A stretch of 24,422 bases of DNA from DASZZX01 sp036260415 (lineage in GTDB: Bacteria > Actinomycetota > Nitriliruptoria > Nitriliruptorales > JAHWKO01): the NCBI GenBank assembly GCA_036260415.1, contig DASZZX010000139.1, forward strand, positions 1-24,422, given 5' to 3'. Shown piece by piece: positions 6,536 to 15,223 of this stretch; position 1 is the first letter of the stretch, and each line of letters opens with the position of its first letter. Made by a program: the position numbers and the translations under genes. The notes below the pieces were generated by a model that had not been told where the DNA came from, made no database searches, and saw only the letters and a list, made by a program, of their open reading frames with translations.

Positions 6536-7055
6536 GCCGACGGCAACGAAACAGTCATCGCAGCCCGGCGACTCCGACCCGATGTCGTGTTGATGGACCT
6601 GCAGATGCCCAACAGCGGTGGCGTCGCCGCGACCGCGCGGATCGTCGACGAACAGCCCGACGTCCGTGTGCTCATCCTCACCACTACGACGACGCACCGG
6701 ACGTCCGGGCGACTCCGGGCTGGCGCCGACGGCTACCTCCTCATCGACACCCCGCGAGAGGAACTGTTCGCCGCCATCCGCCACGTCGCAGCGGGCGGCT
6801 CCGCACTGTCACCGGGGGTCGCGGCCAACCTGGAAACGACACCAGCGCCAGTGGCCATCCTCACGGAGCGGGAGGTCGAGGTGCTGCAGCACATCGCCGA
6901 CGGTGCCTCGAACCCGCGACGTCGCCGCCGCCCTGTTCATCAGCGAAGCCACCGTCAAGACCCACCTGATCCACATCTACGACAAGCTCGGCGTCTCCGA
7001 TAGGACGGCCGCCGTCACCACCGCTCTTCGAGCAGGACTCATCAGGCTGACCTGA
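6536..7055 (+). pseudogene. Truncated, frameshifted NarL/LuxR-family response regulator
   Basis: Remnant of a two-component response regulator. The receiver domain starts only at ADGNETVIAARRLRPDVVLMDLQMPNSGGVAATARI, so the first 45 or so residues with the acidic Asp pair are missing. The phosphoacceptor Asp (VVLMD) and the switch Thr (ILTTT) are present. The conserved Lys is replaced by Ile (GYLLIDTP instead of the usual GYLLKDTP). The LuxR helix-turn-helix begins LTEREVEVLQHIADGASN and continues in a different frame as RDVAAALFISEATVKTHLIHIYDKLGVSDRTAAVTTALRAGLIRLT. One extra C in the CCC at 6913-6915 explains the shift. No sensor kinase gene is nearby. It ends 8 bases before the convergent AlkD-like gene. 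Confidence 0.78.
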
Positions 7056-7063
7056 GGTCGTGG

Positions 7064-7942
7064 TCAGAGCTGGGTCATCGGCAGCTGTCGGGCTACGGAA
7101 GAGACTCGACGCACACTGGCACCGAGGAGGCGGCGCCGGTCGTGATCTGGAAGGTGCTTGACCGCTTCTCGCACCGTGATCCCCGACGCCCGGTCGAGAC
7201 GCGGCTCGAGCCACGCGACCACTTCGTCGGGGCGATGCTTGCCGGCTTCCCGCAACACCCACCCGATGGCCTTGCGGATGAAGGACTCTCTCGTCCAGCA
7301 TCGAGTCTGCGAGGGCATCGAAGCGGTCGAAGTCGCCTGCAACGTGTCGCAGGCCGGGTAGGTGCGCGAGAAGGCTCGCCCGTCGAACCCAGAAGTCCCC
7401 GTCCTGCCCCACAGGCGGATCACCGTCTCCATCGCGGACGGGTGGGCATCGACCAGCGCGCCCGTCACCGATGCCGCGAGACCATCGACGAGGGCCCACG
7501 TCCTGGACTCTCTGACGAGACCCTCGACCATCGGCGCGTCGTCGGGTGTCAGTCGGTCCCTGTACAGCTTGAGGAGTTCCACGGCGACCATCCGCAGCTC
7601 GTGGATCCGCCGGCCCCACAGCTCTTGGACCAGACCGCGCAGGGCCTGGTCGGAGAGCGTCGGGTGCTCGCGGTGAAACCTGGTCGCGACGCGACGGATG
7701 TCCGGGACGCTGGCACCGAGGAACTCGAGGTTGCTCTTCAGGTACGCCCTCTCGTGAACGGCTCGGTCGTGCGTGGCGACCGCGGACAGCTCCGCCACCA
7801 GCGCGTCCGCCCACGTCTCGGTGTGGGCGGTCGACCCGACGACCCCGGGCCCGTCCTCGCTCAACCGAGGACCTCTAGCTCCGTCGTCCGGGGATCTGCG
7901 CGCCGGGCGTCGGTGCTGTCCACCACCCGTCTCGTTGACCAT
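7064..7942 (-). pseudogene. AlkD-like DNA alkylation repair protein with scrambled middle segment
   Basis: Homologue of the HEAT-repeat DNA glycosylase AlkD, which removes N3/N7-alkylated purines. The uninterrupted frame (about 292 codons from ATG 7942) carries the N-terminal repeats (AYLKSNLEFLGASVPDIRRVATRF) and the WALVDGLA segment matching the AlkD W-x-x-x-D motif. It also carries the C-terminal FIRKAIGWVLREAGKHRPDEVVAWL. Between them, about 40 codons are non-homologous. The expected DFWVRRASLLAHLPGL, then DRFDALADSMLDER, lies in the next frame. Loss of one base in CCCC (7407-7410) and of two bases in the CTCTCTC run (7286-7292) would account for this and keep the overall frame. The displaced part contains the Arg equivalent to the DNA-contacting AlkD R148, so the product as written should be inactive. 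Start is uncertain. Confidence 0.75.
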
Positions 7943-8005
7943 CAACCGATCACCGACGCCCGTTCGAGGCGCCCCACGCAGCTGCTGCCGGGATACGCAG
8001 CGGGT

Positions 8006-9460
8006 TCAAGCGCGTGTGAGCTCCCGCTGGCCACCGCCCTCCACCGACGGCCCGGTCGGCGGTCCGGGTTCCCGTGGAGGTGCTTCCGACCCGCCGGCGT
8101 CCAGACGGAACGGCGGGTACTCATCGGTCATCAACGCCGCGTAGGCCATCACCCGGTATACCCAACGCTGCAGACCCATCACGAGGTCGTACAAACCGTT
8201 CGGGTAGCGGCCGGCGAACAGCAGGACGATCGCCGCGACCAGGACGAGCACACCGATCAGGCCGGTGCCGCCGACGGCCTGCCAGCCCTCTGGCTGCCCG
8301 CCGTCGTAGGTCCAGGAGATGATCCCGCCGGTGAAGATCCCGATGATCAGGTAGTGCGGGATCGCCAGCAGCCACCACTTGATCAGGACCAGCCCGCGGG
8401 ACAGCTCACCGGGGTAGGCGACGTCGAGTGTGGCCGGGTAGGCGGGGTCGGCGGCGAGCGTGAAGGGCGGGTAGCGGTCGGTGCCGAGCACCCCGTAGGC
8501 GTAGTAGGTGACCCGCCACGTCCACCGCATCACGCCGACGTTGAAGTCGAAGATGCCCCGCGGGTAGCGGCCGGTGAACAGGATGGCGAACCCGGCCACC
8601 ACGGTCAGGATCGCGAAGCCGGTCCACATGAACGCGAGGACGATCACGTGCGGGAGCGCGAGCAACCACTTGACCAACCACATCCCGCGCGACAGCTGCG
8701 GGTCGAGCTGTCCCTCGACGAGCACCGGGTAGGGCCTCGTCTCCCCGCCGCCTGTGAGCGCCGCAGCTTCCGGTTCCGCCGCCGGCTCCTGCCGTCTCGG
8801 ACCTGCCGTCCCAGCGATCAGCATCGCGGTCGCGGCCCCGAGGAGGAGCAGACTGGCGATCAGCAGACCGATCGCCACGGGCAGCAGGACGCCGGTCTTG
8901 ACCCCGGCCGATGCCTCCACCGTCACGCCAGGGGACCCGTCGGCGTTCATGACGACCAGCGTCCAGTCCCCCGGCACGCCGTCCACCGTCAAGGTCCGGG
9001 GACCAACCCCCTCGCTGGACGCAACCCACACATCCTGTGACGCGGGGGTTGCCGGCGTCGCCGTGCCCGGCTCGGCCCGGTAGCTGACATCGTCGGACGA
9101 GCTGCCCACTCTCGTGATCCGGCTGTGGGCCACGCCACCGAGGAAGGCGTCCACATCGTCGTCGTTCGCGAGTCCGACGAACACCGCCCGTTCGGGTCCG
9201 GTCGGAGTCACGCGCACGCGCAAGGTCGGCTGGCCTCGTGCCCCGAACGGGTCCCCCGTGCGGGCGACCAGATGGAGGTCCTCGCTGGTGATCGCGAACC
9301 CCTCCGTGACCACCGCGTAAGTGGGGCTGGTGTAGAACCCGTCGGCATCCCGCTGGGTCACGTGCACCCACGAGACCCCGACACCCGCAGCGAGGAACCC
9401 CGCACCGACCAACGCGAGCAGCGCTCCGAGGACGATCAGTAGCGGCTTGCGGGTACGCAT
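8006..9460 (-). CDS. Membrane protein with two DUF4389 domains
   Basis: A 484-residue integral membrane protein of unknown function. An N-terminal helix (LLIVLGALLALVGAGFLAAGVGV) is followed by an extracytoplasmic region of about 150 residues with beta-rich character (DLHLVARTGDPFGARGQPTLRVRVTP). A central membrane helix follows (GVLLPVAIGLLIASLLLLGAATAML). Then come two DUF4389 repeats: SRGMWLVKWLLALPHVIVLAF, then GRYPRGIFDFNVGVMRWTWRVTYYAYGVLGTDRYPPF; and SRGLVLIKWWLLAIPHYLII, then GRYPNGLYDLVMGLQRWVYRVMAYAALMTDEYPPF. The 'K-W-x-L-A-x-P-H' and 'G-R-Y-P-x-G-x-x-[DF]' signatures recur in both. The ATG at 9460 has a GGGGGAGG ribosome binding site 7-8 bases upstream; a TTG directly before it is less likely. 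Transcribed alone, with an apparently intact frame. Confidence 0.88.
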   Translation of the reverse strand: MRTRKPLLIVLGALLALVGAGFLAAGVGVSWVHVTQRDADGFYTSPTYAVVTEGFAITSEDLHLVARTGDPFGARGQPTLRVRVTPTGPERAVFVGLANDDDVDAFLGGVAHSRITRVGSSSDDVSYRAEPGTATPATPASQDVWVASSEGVGPRTLTVDGVPGDWTLVVMNADGSPGVTVEASAGVKTGVLLPVAIGLLIASLLLLGAATAMLIAGTAGPRRQEPAAEPEAAALTGGGETRPYPVLVEGQLDPQLSRGMWLVKWLLALPHVIVLAFMWTGFAILTVVAGFAILFTGRYPRGIFDFNVGVMRWTWRVTYYAYGVLGTDRYPPFTLAADPAYPATLDVAYPGELSRGLVLIKWWLLAIPHYLIIGIFTGGIISWTYDGGQPEGWQAVGGTGLIGVLVLVAAIVLLFAGRYPNGLYDLVMGLQRWVYRVMAYAALMTDEYPPFRLDAGGSEAPPREPGPPTGPSVEGGGQRELTRA

Positions 9461-9777
9461 CAATCAGCCTCCCCCACCCGCTCACGGCGAGAGCTACCCG
9501 GCGGGTGGCGTGCCCACGGTCCCTCTGCAGAGGCAGCTCAACGAGGGCCGAATGGCCCGGATCGGCAGGGCCGAACGGCGGAGTTCGCGAACCACCGCCT
9601 GTCTGGTCGACCTCGCAGACACGGGCGGCGGCGTCAGCAGCGCGGTGGGCCACCGGGGCTGCTCAGGGACGTTCAGGCCCGACCAGCGAGCCGTTCGGCC
9701 TGGGGAGCGACGAACGCTCGGAGAGACCATCGACGCAGGGCGCTGGCCGCGCGAGCTGCGCCCCGTTGGAGGCGATC
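9461..9777. other. Intergenic region without recognised gene
   Basis: About 320 bases between the divergent DUF4389 gene and the small membrane protein locus. Open frames here encode only Arg/Ser/Pro-rich composition-driven peptides. A short perfect hairpin (GGGCC-GAAT-GGCCC) lies at 9545-9558, and a GGAGG ribosome binding site for the next gene at 9768-9772. I recognise no other motif. Confidence 0.5.
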
Positions 9778-10137
9778 ATGTGGCGCACCTCGCTGGGTCC
9801 GTTCGTGGTGGTGCACGGGACTGCTCACGATCCTGATCTGGGCCCCGAACCCTCGAGATCTCGACGCGGAAGCCGCCCCGATGGACACCAGTCACTCGTG
9901 GCTGCTCGGAAACCGCACGCACCATCTCGCTCGTGCTTGCGGTCGTCGCCGGCAGCGTGATGGCTGCGGCGGGAGTCGGCTGCATCACGAACCAGGCGTG
10001 GTGGTCCGCCGTGGATGTCGTCGGTGGTGCCCTGTCCTGGCCTTGTTCGGGCTCTTCTTCACTCCCCGGTGGCGGCCGCGATCGCGATCAGCGCGGCGCT
10101 CGTGGTCGGCCGCGGTCCGTACAGGGATTCCGGCTGA
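9778..10137 (+). pseudogene. Small membrane protein broken by several frameshifts
   Basis: An ATG at 9778 with a perfect GGAGG five bases before it starts MWRTSLGPFVVVHG. From there the hydrophobic coding signal jumps between frames. LLTILIWAPNPRDLDAEAAPMDTSHSWLL continues in a second frame. ETARTISLVLAVVAGSVMAAAGVGCITNQAWWSAVDVVGGAL lies in a third, VLALFGLFF follows, and SPVAAAIAISAALVVGRGPYRDSG ends at TGA 10135-10137. Joined, they give about 118 residues with three membrane segments and a periplasmic or loop region rich in Asp/Asn. I do not recognise a family. The good start site and the ordered hydrophobic blocks argue for a real gene; the shifts argue for decay or assembly indels. Confidence 0.5.
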
Positions 10138-10268
10138 GCGGCTGACGGCGGTCGGCCAGCCCTTCCGGCGCCGCGAGGACTCGTCACGCTGGCCGGCGAG
10201 CCGGTGCGGCGGCCGTCTGGTCCCGGCCGGACGTAGGAGAGTCGACGGAATCGCCGGGAGGTGGGCAC

Positions 10269-10280
10269 TAGATTGCGGCC
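10269..10280 (+). promoter_or_regulatory. Possible -10 box for a leaderless transcript
   Basis: TAGATT at 10269-10274 lies six bases before the GTG start of the HTH_42 gene. A TANNNT box at this distance is the usual pattern of leaderless actinobacterial genes. No convincing -35 box is visible, and no clear Shine-Dalgarno sequence sits at the right distance, which fits leaderless translation. Confidence 0.35.
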
Positions 10281-11345
10281 GTGGGCGAACGTGTCTTGAC
10301 GCGACGGGACCTCAACCGCGCCGTGCTCGCCCGACAGCTGCTCCTCGAGCGCACGCAGACCAGGTTGCCGCGCGCGGTCGAGCAGCTCGCGGGGCTGCAG
10401 GCGCAGTACACGCCGTCGCCGTACCTCACCCTGAGCGCGCGCCTGGAGGGCTTCCACCGCGACCACCTGTCGGCGGCGCTCGAGCGCAGGGAGCTCGTCA
10501 AGGCCCTGCTGATGCGGGGCACGCTGCACATCGTCACACCGGGCGACTACTGGGCCTTCACCACGGCACGTCAGGCGATGGGCGCCCACTACTGGCCACC
10601 GTCGTACGAGCGGCGGATCCCGCAGCGCAAGATCGCGGACCTGGCGCAGGCGACCGTCGCGCAGCTGCGCTCCGGACCACGCCGGTTCAACGAAGTGCGC
10701 ACCCTGCTCGAGCCGCACGCGACGTCGGACATCTCCCCGACGTCCCTCTGGCGGCGGGTGCAAGGGCACGCGCCGGTCGTGCACGTCCCGCCATCGGGCA
10801 CGTGGGGCTACCACGGCGAAGGCGTCTACCAAGCCGCCGACACGGTGATCGGCGGGGCGCCGCCGGCGGCACCCGACGACGCATGCGAACACCTGATCCG
10901 CCGTTACCTCGCCGCGTTCGGTCCCGCCACCAAGCAGGACATCGCCCAGTGGGCCGGGTTGCGCCGCATCGGAGCCATCTCCCAGGCGATCGCGTCCATG
11001 GATCTGCGCACGTTCGCCGACGAGCAGGGCGCGCGACTGTACGACCTGCCCGACGCCGCCCTCCCGGACCCCGAAACGCCTGCCCCGCCCCGGCTGGTGC
11101 CGCGGTTCGACAACCTGATGCTGTCGCACGCCGACCGCAGCCGTGTCCTGGGCGACGTCCCCGTGCGGCGCATCGTCACCAAGAACGCCCTCGTGCACGC
11201 GACCATCCTCGTCGACGGGTTCGTGGTCGGCACCTGGCAGCTGGAGGACGGGCGGGTGAAGCTCGAGCCCTTCACCCCGCTACCCCCGGCGGTCGAGGCA
11301 GGGCTCGCCGAGGAGATCGATCGCGTCGAGGCCCTCGTCGCCTGA
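10281..11345 (+). CDS. HTH_42 (AlkZ/YcaQ-type) winged-helix protein, possible DNA glycosylase
   Basis: A 354-residue member of the HTH_42 family (tandem winged-helix fold), which includes the AlkZ and YcaQ/AlkX DNA glycosylases that unhook interstrand crosslinks or remove bulky alkyl adducts. N-terminal features: LTRRDLNRAVLARQLLLER, then PRAVEQLAGLQAQYTPSPYLTLSARLEGF. Residues Q40-A41-Q42 match the QxQ catalytic motif described for AlkZ-type enzymes. Further family blocks are LVKALLMRGTLHIVTPGDYWAF, then RRYLAAFGPATKQDIAQWAGL and RLVPRFDNLMLSHADRSRVLG. The C terminus (ILVDGFVVGTWQLEDGRVKLEPFTPL) is typical. The frame is intact. GTG 10281 is chosen from the upstream -10 box and the family's N terminus. 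Glycosylase activity is an inference; many members are annotated only as winged-helix proteins. Confidence 0.88.
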   Translation: MGERVLTRRDLNRAVLARQLLLERTQTRLPRAVEQLAGLQAQYTPSPYLTLSARLEGFHRDHLSAALERRELVKALLMRGTLHIVTPGDYWAFTTARQAMGAHYWPPSYERRIPQRKIADLAQATVAQLRSGPRRFNEVRTLLEPHATSDISPTSLWRRVQGHAPVVHVPPSGTWGYHGEGVYQAADTVIGGAPPAAPDDACEHLIRRYLAAFGPATKQDIAQWAGLRRIGAISQAIASMDLRTFADEQGARLYDLPDAALPDPETPAPPRLVPRFDNLMLSHADRSRVLGDVPVRRIVTKNALVHATILVDGFVVGTWQLEDGRVKLEPFTPLPPAVEAGLAEEIDRVEALVA

Positions 11346-11347
11346 CA

Positions 11348-11363
11348 GGCGGACCAGACCGCC
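11348..11363 (+). terminator. Weak candidate hairpin after the HTH_42 gene
   Basis: Three bases after the stop, GGCGG (11348-11352) and CCGCC (11359-11363) can form a 5-bp stem with a six-base loop. A further GGCGGT/ACCGCC dyad overlaps it. There is no T run, so it is a weak terminator candidate at best in such GC-rich DNA. Confidence 0.25.
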
Positions 11364-11572
11364 GGCGGTCCCGCCAGTCGTGGGTGAACACCGCGGACCC
11401 AGCTGGACGCCCGGCCATCGGCCGGCATGGCCGGAGGCGCCCCGTCGCGGACGTTTGGTGACTGGAGACGCGCACGGCGAACGCTCGACGTACCGGCGCA
11501 CCGTGGTGACGCTCTCGATGTCACGCTCATGGCTCGTGCCGTGGAACGAACTCACCGGCGAAGGGCCGAGTC

Positions 11573-11980
11573 ATGCCTGCCAAGCGCCAACGGTGGCCGC
11601 TCGCGCTCGCTGGGGTGATCGCCACCGTGACCACGGCTGGCTACGCAGCGCTGATCCTCGACCAGGAGACCTCATCCCTGTCCGACCCCGTCCCCGTCTT
11701 CGTCATCGGTTACCTGGCGGTTCTGACGGCAGCTGCAGCGGTGGGCGTCGCGTCATCAGGCAGGTTCGCGTCAGTTGGGGCGAGCGCAGCCACAGGCGGG
11801 CTGCTCACGCTGGGCGTGTTGGGCATCTTCTCGATCGGGCTGCCGCTTCTCGTCGCAGCGGTCTTCGCCGGATGGGGACTCGCGCGAACACGCACGACGA
11901 GTTCGAACCCTGGGTGGCTCGATGCCGGCGTGGGGATCGCTGCGGCGGCGTTCGCTCTCGTCCTCCTCGCACTGCCCTGA
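11573..11980 (+). CDS. Small multi-pass membrane protein
   Basis: A 135-residue hydrophobic protein of unknown function. After a short basic N terminus (PAKRQR) there are about five predicted membrane segments. They are PLALAGVIATVTTAGYAALI, then VFVIGYLAVLTAAAAVGVAS, then a long hydrophobic stretch that can hold two helices (SAATGGLLTLGVLGIFSIGL, LPLLVAAVFAGWGLA), and VGIAAAAFALVLLAL at the C terminus. A GAAGGG lies about 10 bases upstream of the ATG. No enzyme motif or charged membrane residue is evident. It is followed, 79 bases later, by the convergent end of the cyclase-ATPase gene. The composition and hydrophobic periodicity make it a likely real gene, not a shadow frame. Confidence 0.75.
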   Translation: MPAKRQRWPLALAGVIATVTTAGYAALILDQETSSLSDPVPVFVIGYLAVLTAAAAVGVASSGRFASVGASAATGGLLTLGVLGIFSIGLPLLVAAVFAGWGLARTRTTSSNPGWLDAGVGIAAAAFALVLLALP

Positions 11981-12059
11981 GCTGCCGACCGACGAGCCAC
12001 CAGCTGTTCGACCTTGACCGTGTCCAGGCCACGTCGCGTGTTCGTCCACCGATCTCGGT

Positions 12060-14714
12060 TCACGAGGTACCTCTATGCCTGCTTGGCTGCGCGAGCGCTG
12101 ATGCGGACGCCGGGTCGGACAGCGCGAGGTCGATCGCCCGTTCGAGGCCGAGCTGCTCCCCGTCGACCACCGCGCAGCCGTACACGTCCTCGCCGAGCGC
12201 CTCGCTGACGTAGGCCCGGATGCGGCCGAAGTCCGGAGCGTCCGCCGGCTGGGCGACCAGCCCGAGCTGTTCGAGGTAGGCGTCCGCGGCGCCGATCAGT
12301 CGGGCGGCCCGTGCGGGATCGCCCCCCAGCGCGAACTGCTCGGCCAGCGCGATCAGGGCGTGCGCCGCGTTCGCCTCGAACCCGATCTCCGACGACAGGA
12401 GCAGCGACTCGCGGATCATCCGCTCCGCGGTCTCATCATCGCCGAGATGGTGCCCGATCAGCCCCAGGTTGTCCGTGATCATGGCCACCCTTCGCAGCTC
12501 CCCGGTCTCCCGGGCGATCCGAAGCGACTCCTGCTGGATGTCCCGGGCGCGCTCGTGGTTGCCGTTCTTGCGCTCGAGCTCGCCCCAGACGGTCAGCCCC
12601 GAGGCCACGATGTTGGTGGCACCTGCACGCCTGGCCAACGTGATGCCCTCCTCGAGTCCACGCCGGGCAGTCTCGATGTCACCCGTCAGGTGCTCCCGCG
12701 CCCCAGCCCCGAAGATCAGGGCGAGCGCGCGATGGACGTCGGCGCCAACAGCGGCGTACAGGTCCGCGGAGCGGTGGAGCAGGTCGGCGGCATCCTCGCG
12801 GTAGACCGCGTACGCGTGCAGACCCGCGGTCAGCAGGACCCCGGCCTGCAGACCGGCCCACGACCAGCGACCCGCGCCAGCGAGCGGCCCGTCCACGTCT
12901 CCATCTCACGGATCAGCCCCTGGTAGAACCAGTAGTCACGCAGGGCGGCGACGATCCGCAGGCCGAAGGTCGCATCCCCATCCTCGAAGCTCCACGACAG
13001 GGCGGCCCGCAGGTTGTCCCGTTCCTCGTCGAGGCGGTTCATCCACTCCTGCTGCTCGCGTCCCCGCAGCTGCGGCTCGGCGCGCTCCGAGAGCCCGGCG
13101 AAGTAGGCCGCATGCCGCCGGAGGACATCGTCGAGCTCGGCGACGACCGCGAGCTGCGATCGTGCGAAGGAACGCACCGTCTCCAGCTGCTGAACCCGTG
13201 GTTGTGACCATGGCCCGTATCGATCCGGACCAGGCTCTTGTCGGCCAGCGCCTCGGCGAGCGTGATGGCATCAACGTCTAGGTCGTGGAGCACCACGACG
13301 TCGAGCGCCTCCGTCGCGCACCGGCCACGAACACGGCCAGCCTCCTGAAGGCGGACCGCTCGATCTCGTCGAGGAGGTCGTAGCTGCACCCGATCGTGTC
13401 GACCAAGGTCTGGTGCCGTCTGGGCGCGCCTCGCGGTCCCCTGCCCAACGCTCGGAGGCCCGACCCGAGAGCGGCGAGCAGCTGGGCTGGCTCGAAGATG
13501 CGGATGCGAGCCGCGGCCAGCTCGATCGCTAGCGGCAGCCCGTCTAGACGACGGCAGATCTCAGCGACGTGATCGATGTTGATCACGTCCAGCCTGAAGT
13601 CCGGACGGACCGCCCTGGCCCGGTCGTCGAACAGCCGGATGGCCTCGAAGCGAGCGAGCTCCGTGACGTGCGGGCCTGCGTCAGGACCGGGCACGTCGAG
13701 AGGCCCGACCGGGGAGTTGCGCTCCGCTCGCAGCCGCAGCAGCTCCCGGCTGGTGACCACGACCCGAACCTCCGGTGCCGCGCCGATCAGCGTGCCAACG
13801 AGCGGCGCGGCGGGCATGAGCTGCTCGAAGTTGTCCAAGACCAGCAGGTGGCGCCGGGACCTCAGGTGAGCGGCCAGGCCGAACTCAGATCTCCGAGCGG
13901 TCGGATCTGGAGCCCCAGGATGTCGGCGATGGCCGGCCCGAGGTCGTCGGGGTCGCGGACCGAAGCCAACGGAACGAACACGACGCGGTCGAAGCGTCCA
14001 ACGAGTTCGGCGGCGGCCTGGAGGGCCAGCCGCGTCTTGCCCGTGCCCCCCGGCCCCGTGAGGGTCGTCAGCGGACTGGTCGGGATGAGCGCGACCAGCT
14101 CGTTGAGTTCCCGCTCCCGGCCGATGAGCGTGGTGACCTGGCTGGGCAGGTTGTGGTAGTGAGCGTCGATGGTCCGCAGGGGCGGGAAGCGCCCGACCGG
14201 ATCGCCGGCCTGGTAGATGTGCTCGGGTCGAAGCAGGTCTCGCAGGCGGTGCTCCCCGAGGTCGTACATGGGGACGGGTTCGTCGAGGATCAACCTCCTG
14301 GTGGCCTCCGACACCAGGATCTGCCCGCCGTGCCCCGCGCTCATCAGCCGGGCCACGCGGTTTGAGGGTGGGGCCGAAGTAGTCGCCGCCCCTCTCCTGC
14401 GCCGCTCCCGTGTGCACCGCCATCCGGGCCCGCAACGGACCGACGGACGCGGGCCAGTCCTCGTCCGCCAGACGCCGCGTGATGGTGAGGGCCGCCTCGA
14501 CGCCGGAGGCCGCATCGGAGAAGACCGAGAAGCAGCCATCCCCGGTCATCTTGAACACCACCCCGCCCATGGACTGGACCGTCTCCGCGCAGATCGTGTC
14601 GTGGAGGCGGAGCGCCTCGGCCATCGCGCCGGGGTCCCGCTCCCACTTCCGCGTGCTCCCCTCGATGTCCGTAGCGAGGAACGTCACGGTCTCCGAGGGG
14701 AACGAGACGGTCAC
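12060..14714 (-). pseudogene. Class III cyclase-STAND ATPase-TPR protein, multiply frameshifted
   Basis: One gene of about 885 codons spread over several frames. From GTG 14714: a class III adenylate/guanylate cyclase domain (TVTFLATDIEGSTRKWE with metal Asp, then GGVVFKMTGDGCFSVF with the second metal Asp, then NRVARLMSAGHGGQILVS). Next is an NB-ARC/STAND ATPase: LIGRERELNEL, Walker A GPGGTGKT near 14034-14057, Walker B HLLVLDNFEQL, VVVTSRELLRL and LPLAIELAAARIRIFEP. Last is a TPR region (LNLGLIGHHLGD-like repeats) to the stop at 12060. Frame changes fall near 14361 (TTT), 13880-13895, 13318-13326, 13195-13215 and 12855-12870. Each joins conserved blocks in family order. The first is explained by one extra A on the coding strand. 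Such proteins are usually signalling ATPases/regulators of unknown ligand. Confidence 0.8.
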
Positions 14715-15223
14715 GGACGCACCTTCGTGGCTCGAACTGCCGAGACTGCAGGACGGAAACATCGATTCTCGGCTGAGCGCGCGGGAAGGCAACAGCGGCG
14801 GATCCCAGCCCGGTGGCGTCGTCGGCGCCGTGGGTACTCACCGAACACGCGCATGGTGGCTCGAGCAGGCTGGACGGCTCGGGCGCTCGGTGTCGTCTGT
14901 CAACGTCGAGGTCGGTGAGACCCGGCACACGGTCGGAGCGCGGCGTCGAACCCGGCAGGGTGCTGACCGCCGCCGACGACCGGCGCGAGCCGGTCAGCGC
15001 GGTCGAGCGGACCCAGGACGGGTGGCGCAACGGCGACGGGCCCTCGTCGAGGCGGTACGGGTCGCCTGACCGGGGCCACCGGCCGACTCCCGATCCGACC
15101 ACTGCTCCCGGGTGCCGAGGAGCGTGACGTTCTCACCGATCACCGCTCGTGCGAGGCGAGACCACCATGCGATCCTGGCGTCGCACTCAGGATCGGCAAC
15201 GCGGTGCCCTCGACACAGGTCGT
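14715..15223. other. Intergenic region without recognised gene
   Basis: About 510 bases upstream of the cyclase gene and downstream of the FN3 gene, both on the minus strand. Long frames on both strands are composition-driven (Arg/Ser/Pro/Gly-rich) with no recognisable domain. It must contain the promoter for the cyclase gene, but I see no convincing box pair. Confidence 0.45.

Noticed and set aside
7142..9040. 632-codon plus-strand open frame
   Set aside because: It runs antisense to the AlkD-like and DUF4389 genes, is rich in Arg/Gln/Asp/Gly and lacks any family motif; a GC shadow.
10059..11198. 379-codon minus-strand open frame opposite the HTH_42 gene
   Set aside because: Antisense shadow of a clearly recognised plus-strand gene.
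9881..11461. 526-codon plus-strand open frame
   Set aside because: It overlaps the HTH_42 gene in another frame and is Arg/Ala/Pro-rich without motifs.
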